A DNA stretch of 64,000 nucleotides from Piscinibacter caeni (GTDB taxonomy: Bacteria > Pseudomonadota > Gammaproteobacteria > Burkholderiales > Burkholderiaceae_C). Location of the stretch: contig KZ836105.1 in the NCBI GenBank assembly GCA_003265685.1, positions 68,488 to 132,487 of the forward strand. Reading direction: 5' to 3'. Under the pieces are notes generated by a model, which was not told where the DNA came from, searched no databases, and saw only the letters and a program-made list of their open reading frames with translations. Below, piece after piece: positions 50,925 through 58,998 of the stretch. The position numbers were made by a program, and so were the translations under genes. How positions within the stretch are numbered: the first letter of the stretch is position 1; each line of letters begins with the position of its first letter.

Positions 50925-52319
50925 TCAGGCTTCGGCGGTCATCAGCTCACGCCAGTACATCCACCAGTGCCACTGCGTGTCGTCCTTGGTGAAGCCCTCG
51001 TTGACGATGCCGGGACCGGGCCAGCCCTCGGGCGCCTGGGTCTCGTACATCGCCTGGTACTTCAGCGTCATCTTCTTGCCCATCGCGCCCTTGGCCGACA
51101 GCGTCATGTGCGGCCAGGTGTCGGAGTCGTCTTGCTCGACCATGCCCGAGGTGCCGAACAGCTGGATCGTCTGCTTCAGGATCTTCTCGCGCAGTTCCGG
51201 CGGCGCGTCCTTCTCGGCGAAGATCCAGTTGACGAACTCAAGCTTGTCCGGGCCGCGCGGCACGTAGGCGTGCATCGTCAGCGAGCCGACCACCGTGCCA
51301 TCGGATTGCGGGATGTAGACGAAGCCGAACAACACGTTCGGAAAGATGCCGCCGACCTGCGGCGGCATCGTGGTCTGCACCACGAGCTGCTCGGGGCTGA
51401 GGTTGCGCGCGAGCTGCGGCAGCATCTCCTTGGTCATGCCAGCCGGGGGCAGCGCGTCGAGCTTCTGCTGCACGCTCAGCGTCTTGGGGTCGAGCCCGGT
51501 CAGGCGCGAGATCTTGCGGCCAAGATCGATGCAGCGCAGTGCATGGCCGTGCGGCGAGCTGACCTCGACGCCGTACATTTCCGGGCTCAGGTCGGCACCG
51601 CCGTCCTCGCCCTTCTTGGCGTAGTTGCCGATCTCGCCGAGCCAGCGGTGCAGCGTCAGCGTGTGGTAGCCGTCGGCCGCGGACTGCTCGCCGGCCGCCT
51701 TCCAGTTGGCACGCACGACGAAGCGCTGCGGCGGGCCCAGCACCTCGAGGCCCTTGTCGGTCCGCTTGAACAGGATGTCGTAGTACCACTTCGCGTCGCC
51801 GAGGAACTCCTCGAACGACGGCCCATTGACGTTCCAGGTCGCGAAGATCAGGCCGCCGTACAGCGTGACGCGGGCCTTCTTCAGGCCGAGCTGCTCCTTG
51901 CTCATCAGCTTGCCGTGCATGCACTCCTTCTCGACCGGCGCGCCGATGAAGTCCCCGTTCGGGCGGAACGCCCAGCCGTGATAGATGCACTTGTGGATCT
52001 GCGTATTGCCACAGTCCAGCGTCGACACGCGCATGCCGCGGTGTGAACAGACGTTGAGCATCACGTGGACCTCGCCGGCCTTGTCGCGCGAGACGATCAC
52101 GGCATCCGAGCCCATGTCGCGCACGACGAAGTCCCCGGAGTTGGGGATTTCGGTCTCGTGGCCGAGGAAGATCCAGATCTTGCCGAAGATGCGCTCCATC
52201 TCCAGGTCGTAGATCTCGGGGTCGGACAAGACCCGCATCTGCACCTCGCGGGTGGCCGGCATCACCAGGTCGGCGACCTTGGTGCCGTCCGCCAGCGTCG
52301 GGCTCGTCTGCGTCAGCAT
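50925..52319 (-). CDS. Rieske non-heme iron dioxygenase alpha (large) subunit
   Basis: 464 aa. Rieske [2Fe-2S] ligands CSHRGM and CIYHGW (C-x-H ... C-x2-H), then the mononuclear-iron site DGYHTLTLH (D-x2-H-x4-H). With the beta subunit it cis-dihydroxylates an aromatic ring using O2 and NAD(P)H-derived electrons. The ATG at 52319 has GCAGGAG before it; an in-frame extension to 52400 would cross the promoter. Ferredoxin and reductase genes are not adjacent. Confidence 0.94.
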   Translation of the reverse strand: MLTQTSPTLADGTKVADLVMPATREVQMRVLSDPEIYDLEMERIFGKIWIFLGHETEIPNSGDFVVRDMGSDAVIVSRDKAGEVHVMLNVCSHRGMRVSTLDCGNTQIHKCIYHGWAFRPNGDFIGAPVEKECMHGKLMSKEQLGLKKARVTLYGGLIFATWNVNGPSFEEFLGDAKWYYDILFKRTDKGLEVLGPPQRFVVRANWKAAGEQSAADGYHTLTLHRWLGEIGNYAKKGEDGGADLSPEMYGVEVSSPHGHALRCIDLGRKISRLTGLDPKTLSVQQKLDALPPAGMTKEMLPQLARNLSPEQLVVQTTMPPQVGGIFPNVLFGFVYIPQSDGTVVGSLTMHAYVPRGPDKLEFVNWIFAEKDAPPELREKILKQTIQLFGTSGMVEQDDSDTWPHMTLSAKGAMGKKMTLKYQAMYETQAPEGWPGPGIVNEGFTKDDTQWHWWMYWRELMTAEA

Positions 52320-52356
52320 GGTGGGACTCCTGCGGCAACGCGCCGCGTTAAATATG

Positions 52357-52379
52357 AGACACTTTGACAGATAGTGTGC
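52357..52379. promoter_or_regulatory. Candidate operator (AGACACT, 9-bp gap, AGTGTGC) before the Rieske operon
   Basis: Second arm (52373-52379) matches AGTGTTC at six of seven, first arm (52357-52363) matches GAACACT at five of seven, with the same 9-bp gap as at 30084. It overlaps another palindrome, ATAGTG/CACTAT (52371-52384). Lies 38 bp before the alpha-subunit start, in the 87-bp gap after the aldo/keto reductase gene. Confidence 0.5.
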
Positions 52380-52406
52380 ACTATTAGGGGCGCCGCACAC
52401 CTGGGG

Positions 52407-53513
52407 TCAACCCCAACCCCCGCGACGTGTTTGCGGCAGATCGAAGTAGCGCGCCGGCTTGGCCCCGACGTTCGCGCCGCCGTGCATGCGCGCCGTCATC
52501 ACGTCGATGAAGGCGTACGGAAAGGCCGCCGGCAGCGCGCTGGCACGGTCCAGGCGCGCCTCGAGTTCGGCCGGCAGGTCGAAGTCGAGCGCGGGCAGCG
52601 TGTCGTCGAGCTGCGCCAGGCTGGTAGCGCCGAGGATGACCGAGGCCACTGCCGGCCGGTTCGCGACCCAGTTGACGGCCACCTGCGCCATCGGCCGGCC
52701 CAGTTCGCCGGCGACGCGCTCGAGCTCGGCGACGATGCCCCAGTTGCGCTCGGTCATCTTCTGCAGCGCCGGCGCCGACGCCTTGGCGCTCGCCTTCAGG
52801 CGGCCGTCGATGGTCTGCGCCGCGGCGCTCAGCCCCGGCCGGTACTTGCCCGACAGCATGCCGCTGGCCAGTGGGCTCCACACCATCAGACCCATGCCGC
52901 GGTCCTGGCACAGCGCCGGAAACTCGTACTCGATGCCGCGCCCGAGCAGCGAGTACTCGAGCTGCAGTGCGCAGGGTGTCTCCCAGCCGCGCAGTTCCGC
53001 CATCGTCTGGGCCCGTGCCGCGTACCAGGCCGGCACGTCCGAGAGCCCCGCGTGCCGCACCTTGCCCTGCCGCACCAGGTCGTCGAGCGTGCGCAGCACC
53101 TCCTCGACCGGTGTCAGGCGGTCCCAGGTGTGGAGTAGGTACAGGTCGACGTGGTCGGTCTTCAGGCGCTTGAGTGAAGCCTCGAGCGCACGAATGATGT
53201 GCTTGCGCCCGTTGCCAGCGGCGTTCGGGTCCGCCCCGGTGTTGGCGAAGTTGTGCGTGAACTTGGTTGCGAGCACGACGCGGTCGCGCGTCCCGCTTTC
53301 GGCGATGAACTCGCCCAGCCAGGTCTCGCTGGTTCCGCCGCTGTAGACGTCCGCGGTGTCGATGAAGTTGCCGCCGGCGTCGAGGTAGCGGTCGAACAGC
53401 GCACGCGCGGTTGCGCGGTCGCAGCCCCAGCCGGATTCGGTGCCGAACGTCATCGTGCCGAGCGCCAGGCGCGATGCACGCAACCCGCTGCGACCCAGGG
53501 TGTAGTACTCCAC
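52407..53513 (-). CDS. Aldo/keto reductase
   Basis: 368 aa, TIM-barrel AKR: LALGTMTFG, NFIDTADVYSGG with the Asp/Tyr pair, the catalytic-lysine strand VVLATKFTHN, HVDLYLLHTWD with the His, and SPLASGMLSGKYRPG. Reduces a carbonyl with NADPH. GTG at 53513 is the start; upstream the frame runs into the 343-aa gene, whose stop is 2 bp away. Confidence 0.88.
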   Translation of the reverse strand: MEYYTLGRSGLRASRLALGTMTFGTESGWGCDRATARALFDRYLDAGGNFIDTADVYSGGTSETWLGEFIAESGTRDRVVLATKFTHNFANTGADPNAAGNGRKHIIRALEASLKRLKTDHVDLYLLHTWDRLTPVEEVLRTLDDLVRQGKVRHAGLSDVPAWYAARAQTMAELRGWETPCALQLEYSLLGRGIEYEFPALCQDRGMGLMVWSPLASGMLSGKYRPGLSAAAQTIDGRLKASAKASAPALQKMTERNWGIVAELERVAGELGRPMAQVAVNWVANRPAVASVILGATSLAQLDDTLPALDFDLPAELEARLDRASALPAAFPYAFIDVMTARMHGGANVGAKPARYFDLPQTRRGGWG

Positions 53514-53515
53514 GC

Positions 53516-54547
53516 TCAGCCCTCGATGCCCGGCACGTTGCGCGCCGTGCCGTTGCGGCGGTCGGACTCGCCCCAGCCGAACCAGCGGTCCGGCTCGCGC
53601 GTGTCGCCGACGCGGCGCCAGCGGCCCTCCTGCTGCGCGGTGACCGGGAAACCGCCGGTGAAATCCGCCATCTCGCCGTAGCGGTCGGGCAGGAACTCCC
53701 ACTCTTCCTTGCCCTCGACCGTGATCACGATCGACTCGGCGAACCAGCTGTCGCGCTTGTGCACGACGCGCGCCTCGACGTCGGTGGTCGTGCGCAGTTC
53801 GCCCTTCTCGTTCTGGAAGATCGCGTAGCCGAGGTTCTCGTGGCCGACCATGAACGAGCCGGTGTCCCAGGTGCCGTCCTTGTAGATCGTCACGAAGGAC
53901 CACCAGGCGACGTGCTTCTTGTTGTGCACGATCGGGTCCTTCTGGAAGTGGATCGCACCACCCTCGACCATGTAGGGCTGGTCGAGCGCCATCGCGCCTC
54001 GCACCGGCCGGCCTTCGCAACTGCCGCGCAGTTCATAGAGCTGCGAGACGTAGAACATGCTCCACTCGGGTCCCGGCAGGTACCACTGGAACCCTTTGCC
54101 CATCAGCGCACCAGACAGGTCGAAGAGCCCCTCCTCCTTCCAGCGGATGTGCTCGCCCGAGGCGCTGACCTGCCAGGGGTTGCCCGGCTCGCCCGGGACG
54201 CTCGACCAGCACATCGTGTCGCCCTCGAGCGCGCGCTCGGGCATCGCGGTCATCGCCTGCGCGCCGGTGCGCGCCTTGTCGATACGCAGCGTTCGGCCGT
54301 CGACGCGGCTCGATTGATAGATGAACTTCATCGGGTTCGGCGTGCCGGTCGGCGAATTCAGCGAACGCACGAACGCGTAGAGGTGGCCCTCGTCGTCGCG
54401 CACGCAACCGAACGGCGTGTGCTTGGTCAGGCGCAGTCCGTAGTAGCCGCGCGTGTCGGCCAGCGCGGCGCCACTGACCCGGTACGGCGCGATCATCGTC
54501 TGGAAGGCGAAGTCGCCGCGCTCGGGGATGCGGGGAAAGGTCTTCAT
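53516..54547 (-). CDS. Conserved 343-aa protein of unknown function, copy 2
   Basis: 343 aa, full-length paralogue of 33045. Shared blocks: SLNSPTGTPNPMKFIYQSSRVDGRTLR, GHENLGYAIFQNEKGELRTTTDVEA (each trimmed here to their cores SPTGTPN, FIYQS, GHENLG, NEKGE, TTTDVEA) and the C-terminal WGESDRRNGTARNVPG. ATG at 54547 has CGAGG before it and makes the length equal to the paralogue. It lies between an aldo/keto reductase and a FAH-family hydrolase, so again in a catabolic operon. Function unknown. Confidence 0.7.
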   Translation of the reverse strand: MKTFPRIPERGDFAFQTMIAPYRVSGAALADTRGYYGLRLTKHTPFGCVRDDEGHLYAFVRSLNSPTGTPNPMKFIYQSSRVDGRTLRIDKARTGAQAMTAMPERALEGDTMCWSSVPGEPGNPWQVSASGEHIRWKEEGLFDLSGALMGKGFQWYLPGPEWSMFYVSQLYELRGSCEGRPVRGAMALDQPYMVEGGAIHFQKDPIVHNKKHVAWWSFVTIYKDGTWDTGSFMVGHENLGYAIFQNEKGELRTTTDVEARVVHKRDSWFAESIVITVEGKEEWEFLPDRYGEMADFTGGFPVTAQQEGRWRRVGDTREPDRWFGWGESDRRNGTARNVPGIEG

Positions 54548-54566
54548 GGGTGGCCTCGTCAAAGGG

Positions 54567-55571
54567 TCAGGTCGGCGTGACCTGCGTGGGGCGAGTGATG
54601 CGCGTGCGCAGGAGGCCGAGCCCCTCGACCTCGAGCTCGACGACGTCGTCGGTCTTCAACGAACGCAGTTGCTCGAGCCCGCAGCCGTTGCCGACGGTAC
54701 CCGAGCCGAGGAACTCGCCGGGGTAGAGCGTCTCGGAGCGCGAGACGTGCTCGATGACCTCCTCGAAGGTCCAGCGCATCGTGCTCGTGCTGCCGCGCCC
54801 CCATTCCTCGCCGTTGACGCGCGCGACCATCGTGAGGTCGTAGGGGTTCTCGATCTCGTCGGCCGTCACCAGGCACGGCCCCATCACATTGGCGGTGTCG
54901 AAGTCCTTGCTCTTGGCCGGGCCCAGCATGCCCGGCATCTCGAGCGCCTGGGCATCGCGCGCGCTGATGTCGTTGAAGATCGTGTAGCCGGCAATGTGGG
55001 CGCGAGCCTGGTCCTTCCTGACGTCCTTGGTCCGCTTGCCGATGTAGCAGCCGAACTCGAGCTCGAAGTCGAGCGACTTCGAGAAGCTCGGCCAGACCAC
55101 GTCGTCGTCGGCGCCGATCACCGCGAAGCGGTTGCACTTGTAGTAGATCGGCTGGCGGTTGAAGGTTTCGATCACCCGGTCGTCGGCGCGCGTGTTCATC
55201 GCCGCGAGCGTGGCCTCGGGGTCGGGCGTGCGCTGCGCGCGCAGCCGGCGCGCCGCTGCAAAGCTCTGGCGCAGGTGCAGTTCGAAGCAGGAGCAGTCGC
55301 GCATCTGCGGCGGCGGCTGGATCGGCGCGTGCAAGTGCACCTGCGACCGCGGCAGCACTGCCGCACGCGGTGAACGCGCGACGAGCGAGCGGGCGTGGTC
55401 CAGCGCCGATTCGCCGCCCTCGATCAGTGCCAGCACGCTGGCCAGGGCCGCGGCCGGGGTGCCGTGCAGTTCGCGCTGGGCGCCCTGCAGCGAGAGCACG
55501 GCCTGGCCCGCGTCGATCAGCGCGCCGGCATGGTGTACGCCCTGGGCATCGGCGTAGGTGACAAGTCGCAT
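54567..55571 (-). CDS. Fumarylacetoacetate-hydrolase-family protein, copy 2
   Basis: 334 aa, longer than copy 1 owing to an N-terminal domain of about 100 residues. Metal ligands: DFELEFGCYIG (Glu-x-Glu) and FNDISARDAQ (Asp). Ends LGSGTVGNGCGLEQ, the PGEF/GSGT closing loop of the family. Probably cleaves or hydrates a diketo or oxo-dienoate product of ring opening. First steps after the SDR at 55591 in the same operon. Confidence 0.88.
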   Translation of the reverse strand: MRLVTYADAQGVHHAGALIDAGQAVLSLQGAQRELHGTPAAALASVLALIEGGESALDHARSLVARSPRAAVLPRSQVHLHAPIQPPPQMRDCSCFELHLRQSFAAARRLRAQRTPDPEATLAAMNTRADDRVIETFNRQPIYYKCNRFAVIGADDDVVWPSFSKSLDFELEFGCYIGKRTKDVRKDQARAHIAGYTIFNDISARDAQALEMPGMLGPAKSKDFDTANVMGPCLVTADEIENPYDLTMVARVNGEEWGRGSTSTMRWTFEEVIEHVSRSETLYPGEFLGSGTVGNGCGLEQLRSLKTDDVVELEVEGLGLLRTRITRPTQVTPT

Positions 55572-55590
55572 GTGAGTCCTTGGGAGTGGT

Positions 55591-56292
55591 TCAGACGCGG
55601 CCAGCCACCGGCAGGCACGCGCCGGTGATCGCCGCGGCGTCGTCCGACAGCAGGAAGGCGATCACCCGGCCGAGCGCCGCGGGGCTCACCCAGCGGCCGA
55701 AGTCCGCGGTCGGCATGTCGGCACGGTTGGCCGGCGTGTCGATGATGCTCGGCAGCACCGCGTTGACGGTGATGCGGCGGTCCTTCAGTTCCTCGGCCAG
55801 CGCCTCGGTGAAGCGCATCACGCCGGCCTTCGAGGCAGCGTATGCGCCCATGCCCGCGGCCGACTTCAGGCCCGCCAGCGCGCCGACGTTGACAATGCGC
55901 CCGTGGCCGTCGCTGCTCAGGTGCACCAGCACCGCTTGTGCTGCCGCGACCGCGCTGCGCAGGTTCATCGCATACAGGCGGTCCCAGGTGTCGAGGCTGC
56001 CGTCGGCCAGCGTTTCCCAGGCAAAGCCGCCGGCGACGTTGACCAGCCCGTCGATGCGGCCGAAGCGCTGCACGACTTGCGCGAACGCGCCGGCAGCGGC
56101 GGCCGCATCGCCGACGTCGATGCCCCCCAGCAGCAACGTGCGCTCGTCGCCGGCCAGTCCCGGCGGCGCTGGCGCACGGTCCAGCAGCGCGAGGCACGCG
56201 CCCCGCTCGGCCAGCACGGTCGCCAGCGCGCGGCCGAGCGCGCCGAAACCGCCGGTGACCACGATCACCCGGTCAGGCAAGGCAGGCGACAT
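55591..56292 (-). CDS. Short-chain dehydrogenase/reductase
   Basis: 233 aa. TGGFGALGRA cofactor loop, NVAGG in the NAG position and YAASK present. The usual catalytic Ser region reads NVGALAGLK, so the Ser seems replaced by Gly or Ala. Starts the minus-strand operon SDR, FAH, 343-aa unknown, aldo/keto reductase, Rieske genes. Divergent from the amidohydrolase gene. Confidence 0.85.
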   Translation of the reverse strand: MSPALPDRVIVVTGGFGALGRALATVLAERGACLALLDRAPAPPGLAGDERTLLLGGIDVGDAAAAAGAFAQVVQRFGRIDGLVNVAGGFAWETLADGSLDTWDRLYAMNLRSAVAAAQAVLVHLSSDGHGRIVNVGALAGLKSAAGMGAYAASKAGVMRFTEALAEELKDRRITVNAVLPSIIDTPANRADMPTADFGRWVSPAALGRVIAFLLSDDAAAITGACLPVAGRV

Positions 56293-56311
56293 CGCGTAAA
56301 CCCTTTAAATT

Positions 56312-56334
56312 AGACATCTTGACTGAATCTGTTC
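56312..56334. promoter_or_regulatory. Candidate operator (AGACATC, 9-bp gap, TCTGTTC) in the SDR/amidohydrolase divergent region
   Basis: Second arm 56328-56334 is identical to that at 5128-5134, and the first arm (56312-56318) shares GACA with it at the same spacing. The 88-bp region between divergent genes has no other landmark. Confidence 0.4.
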
Positions 56335-56380
56335 AGCTATTACACTGCCTTGGCCTTCCCGAGTCAACCAGGAGATCCCG

Positions 56381-57391
56381 TTGCTGATCGATGTCCACGC
56401 CCATCTGTTCACCGCCGGCATGCTCAATCGGCACGCGTTCTGGGGCCCGTTCATGAAAGCCAGGGGGCTGACGGTCGGCCACTTCTCGCTCGGCACGAAC
56501 AAGCACCGGAAGCCGGCGGTCAGTGATGCCGAGGCCGAGGCCGCACTGCTGCAGAAGATGACGCACGCCAGCCGGCGCAGCCTGATGGCCGAGCGCGGTG
56601 TCGACAAGCTGGTGCTGTCGACGCCTTCGCACGCGTTCATGTACTGGGCCGGCGACTTCGGCAACGAGTACGCGCGGATCTGCAACGACGAGCTGTCCGC
56701 CTACTGCGCCGAGGATCCGACGCACTTCGACTTCTGGTGCCATGCCAACCTGGCCGATCCGGCTGCCGCCGCGAAGGAAATCGAGCGCGCCGTGACGCAG
56801 CTCGGCGCGAAGGGGGTGTGCGTCGGCGGCGCGAACTTCAACGGCCTGGAGGCGCACAGCGAGGAGCTGTTCCCGGTGTGGGAGAAGCTCGAGGCGTTGA
56901 ATGCACCGATCATGGTGCACGGATACAACCAGTCGATCTGGCTCGGCGAGCAGCACCACCAGGACAAGTTCGAGACCAGTTCGATCGTCGGCGACTGCGT
57001 CGACGAGACGCTGTTCTTCTGGTACCTGATCTGCGGCGGCGCGCTGGACACCTTTCCGAAGCTGAAGACCTACATCACGCATGCCGGCGGCATGGCGGTC
57101 TTCCAGCTCGGGCGGCTCGCCGAGCTGAACCACGGCATGGCGCCGGACGCGCGCAACCGGCGCAAGCTGCCCGACTATCTGCCGAACTTCTGGTTCGACC
57201 TCGACGTGCATTCGCCGGCCCTGCGCCGCGGCGTGCTCGAGGTCGTCGGGGCCGACCGGCTGGTCCACGGCACGAACTTCGGCGGTGCCTACGACAATGG
57301 CGACCCGACCACCGGGCTCGGCCTGGACGATGCCGGCTGCGAGAAGATCCGCAGCGGCAACGCGATCGAACTGCTCAACCTCGCCGTCTGA
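56381..57391 (+). CDS. Amidohydrolase of the ACMSD/gamma-resorcylate-decarboxylase type, copy 2
   Basis: 336 aa. HxH in MLIDVHAHLF, His in IMVHGYNQS, His in YITHAGGMA, and HGTNFGG at the last strand where GSDxP is usual. It begins with a TTG: AGGAG at 56370-56374 is 6 nt upstream and the next in-frame Met would delete the HxH. Paralogue of 43707. Operon continues with a DUF35 protein and thiolase-like partner. Confidence 0.85.
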   Translation: MLIDVHAHLFTAGMLNRHAFWGPFMKARGLTVGHFSLGTNKHRKPAVSDAEAEAALLQKMTHASRRSLMAERGVDKLVLSTPSHAFMYWAGDFGNEYARICNDELSAYCAEDPTHFDFWCHANLADPAAAAKEIERAVTQLGAKGVCVGGANFNGLEAHSEELFPVWEKLEALNAPIMVHGYNQSIWLGEQHHQDKFETSSIVGDCVDETLFFWYLICGGALDTFPKLKTYITHAGGMAVFQLGRLAELNHGMAPDARNRRKLPDYLPNFWFDLDVHSPALRRGVLEVVGADRLVHGTNFGGAYDNGDPTTGLGLDDAGCEKIRSGNAIELLNLAV

Positions 57392-57393
57392 CC

Positions 57394-57807
57394 GTGGCCC
57401 GCAAGCTCCCCGCCTTGACGCCTGACACCGTGCCGTTCTGGCAGGGGGGTGCGCAGGGCGTGCTGAACATCCACCGCTGCGCGGCCTGCACGCGCTGGTT
57501 CCACCCGCCGGCGCCGATCTGCCCGCGTTGCGGCAGCTTCGAGGTGGGAGCGCAGCCGGTATCCGGGCGAGGCAAGGTGCTGACCTTCACCGTCAACCAC
57601 CAGCCCTGGACGCCCGAGCTGAAGGACCCCTACGTGGTGGCGATCGTCGAACTCGCCGAGCAGGCCGGCCTGCGCGTGCTGAGCAACGTCGTCGACTGCG
57701 CGGTCGACCGGGTGGCGATCGACATGCCCGTGCAGGTCCGGTTCGAGCAGCACGAGGACGTCTGGCTGCCGCTGTTTTCTCCCGCCCACCGGGGAGCGTC
57801 CCAATGA
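57394..57807 (+). CDS. DUF35/OB-fold zinc-ribbon acyl-CoA-associated protein
   Basis: 137 aa. Zinc ribbon CAACTRWFHPPAPICPRC (two CxxC pairs) then an OB fold (GRGKVLTFTVNHQPW ... YVVAIVELAEQAGLRVLSNV). Such proteins bind the CoA moiety and pair with thiolase-like enzymes; in steroid side-chain degradation the DUF35 domain of ChsH2 activates the aldolase Ltp2. GTG at 57394; its stop overlaps the partner's start (ATGA), matching that pairing. Confidence 0.85.
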   Translation: MARKLPALTPDTVPFWQGGAQGVLNIHRCAACTRWFHPPAPICPRCGSFEVGAQPVSGRGKVLTFTVNHQPWTPELKDPYVVAIVELAEQAGLRVLSNVVDCAVDRVAIDMPVQVRFEQHEDVWLPLFSPAHRGASQ

Positions 57808-58994
57808 ACGAGGGACTCTTCGAGAAGAACGTCGCGATCAGCGGCATCGGCCAGTCCGAGGTCGGCCGGCCGTCGACGAAATCCGCGCTGCGCCTGACGC
57901 TCGACGCGGCGATCGAGGCGATCGCGGACGCCGGCCTGACGCGCGAGGACATCGACGGCGTGGCCTGCTGGCCGGGCGACAACAACAACGGCAGCAGCTT
58001 CTCGCCGATCGGACCGAACGCACTCATCAGCGCACTCGGGCTGAAGGTGAACTGGTACGGCGGGGGTTACGAAGGCCCCGGGCCGCTGGCCGGCGTGATC
58101 AATGGCGCGATGGCGATCGCCGCGGGCCTGTGCCGCCACGTGCTGGTCTTCCGCACCATCACCGAAGCGAGCGGTCGACTGCTCGACAAGTCGGCCGCCG
58201 CGCTGACCAACAAGACGGTCGGGCGCGACAGCAGCTATTTCTGGCAGTGGTACACGCCGTTCAACGTGCTGTCGGCGGTCAACCTGATGGCGATGTACGC
58301 GCAGCGCCACTTCCATGAGTTCGGTACCACGCCGCAGCAGCTGGCACAGATCGCCCTGACCTGCCGGCGCCACGCGGTGCTGAATCCGAAGGCGGTGATG
58401 CGCGCACCGATGTCGCTGGACGACTACTTCGCGTCGAAGATGATCTCGACGCCGCTGCGCATGTTCGACTGCGACGTGCACTGCGACGCCTCGACGGCCA
58501 TCCTGCTGTCGCGCGCCGACGCCGCGCGCCACGGCCCAAATCCGCCGATCCGCATCGAGGCCGTCGGCGCGGCACTGCACCAGCCCTGGTCGTGGGACCA
58601 GATCTCGCTCACCGAGATGGCCGCCTTCGACGTCGGCCGCATGATGTGGTCGCGCACCGACCTGAAGCCCAAGGACGTCGGCAGTGCGCAGCTCTACGAC
58701 GGCTTCTCGATCCTGACGCTGATCTGGCTCGAGGGCCTGGGCCTTGCGCCGCGCGGCGAGGCCGGCCGCTTCGTCGAGAACGGCACGCGCATCGCGCGCG
58801 ACGGCGTGCTGCCGCTGAACACCAACGGCGGGCAGCTGTCCGGCGGGCGCACGCATGGCCTCGGCTACGTGCACGAGGCCTGCACGCAGCTCTGGGGACG
58901 CGCCGGCGTGCGCCAGGTCGCGCCGCACCGGGTGGCAGTGGCGGCCGCCGGCGGTGGGCCGCTGGGCGGCAGCCTGTTGCTGGTGAAGGAATGA
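57804..58994 (+). CDS. Thiolase-superfamily (SCP-x/Ltp2-like) protein without thiolase cysteines
   Basis: 396 aa with the thiolase fold layout. The first active-site region reads GYEGPGPLAGVINGA with no Cys, the GHP region reads NTNGGQLSGGRTHGLG, and the final C-x-GG is AAAGGGPLGG. Loss of both cysteines with a DUF35 partner is the pattern of Ltp2-type retro-aldolases, which cut a beta-hydroxyacyl-CoA and release a ketone. It could instead be a thiolase relic; the coupled partner favours the aldolase. Confidence 0.8.
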   Translation: MNEGLFEKNVAISGIGQSEVGRPSTKSALRLTLDAAIEAIADAGLTREDIDGVACWPGDNNNGSSFSPIGPNALISALGLKVNWYGGGYEGPGPLAGVINGAMAIAAGLCRHVLVFRTITEASGRLLDKSAAALTNKTVGRDSSYFWQWYTPFNVLSAVNLMAMYAQRHFHEFGTTPQQLAQIALTCRRHAVLNPKAVMRAPMSLDDYFASKMISTPLRMFDCDVHCDASTAILLSRADAARHGPNPPIRIEAVGAALHQPWSWDQISLTEMAAFDVGRMMWSRTDLKPKDVGSAQLYDGFSILTLIWLEGLGLAPRGEAGRFVENGTRIARDGVLPLNTNGGQLSGGRTHGLGYVHEACTQLWGRAGVRQVAPHRVAVAAAGGGPLGGSLLLVKE

Positions 58995-58998
58995 GCCG

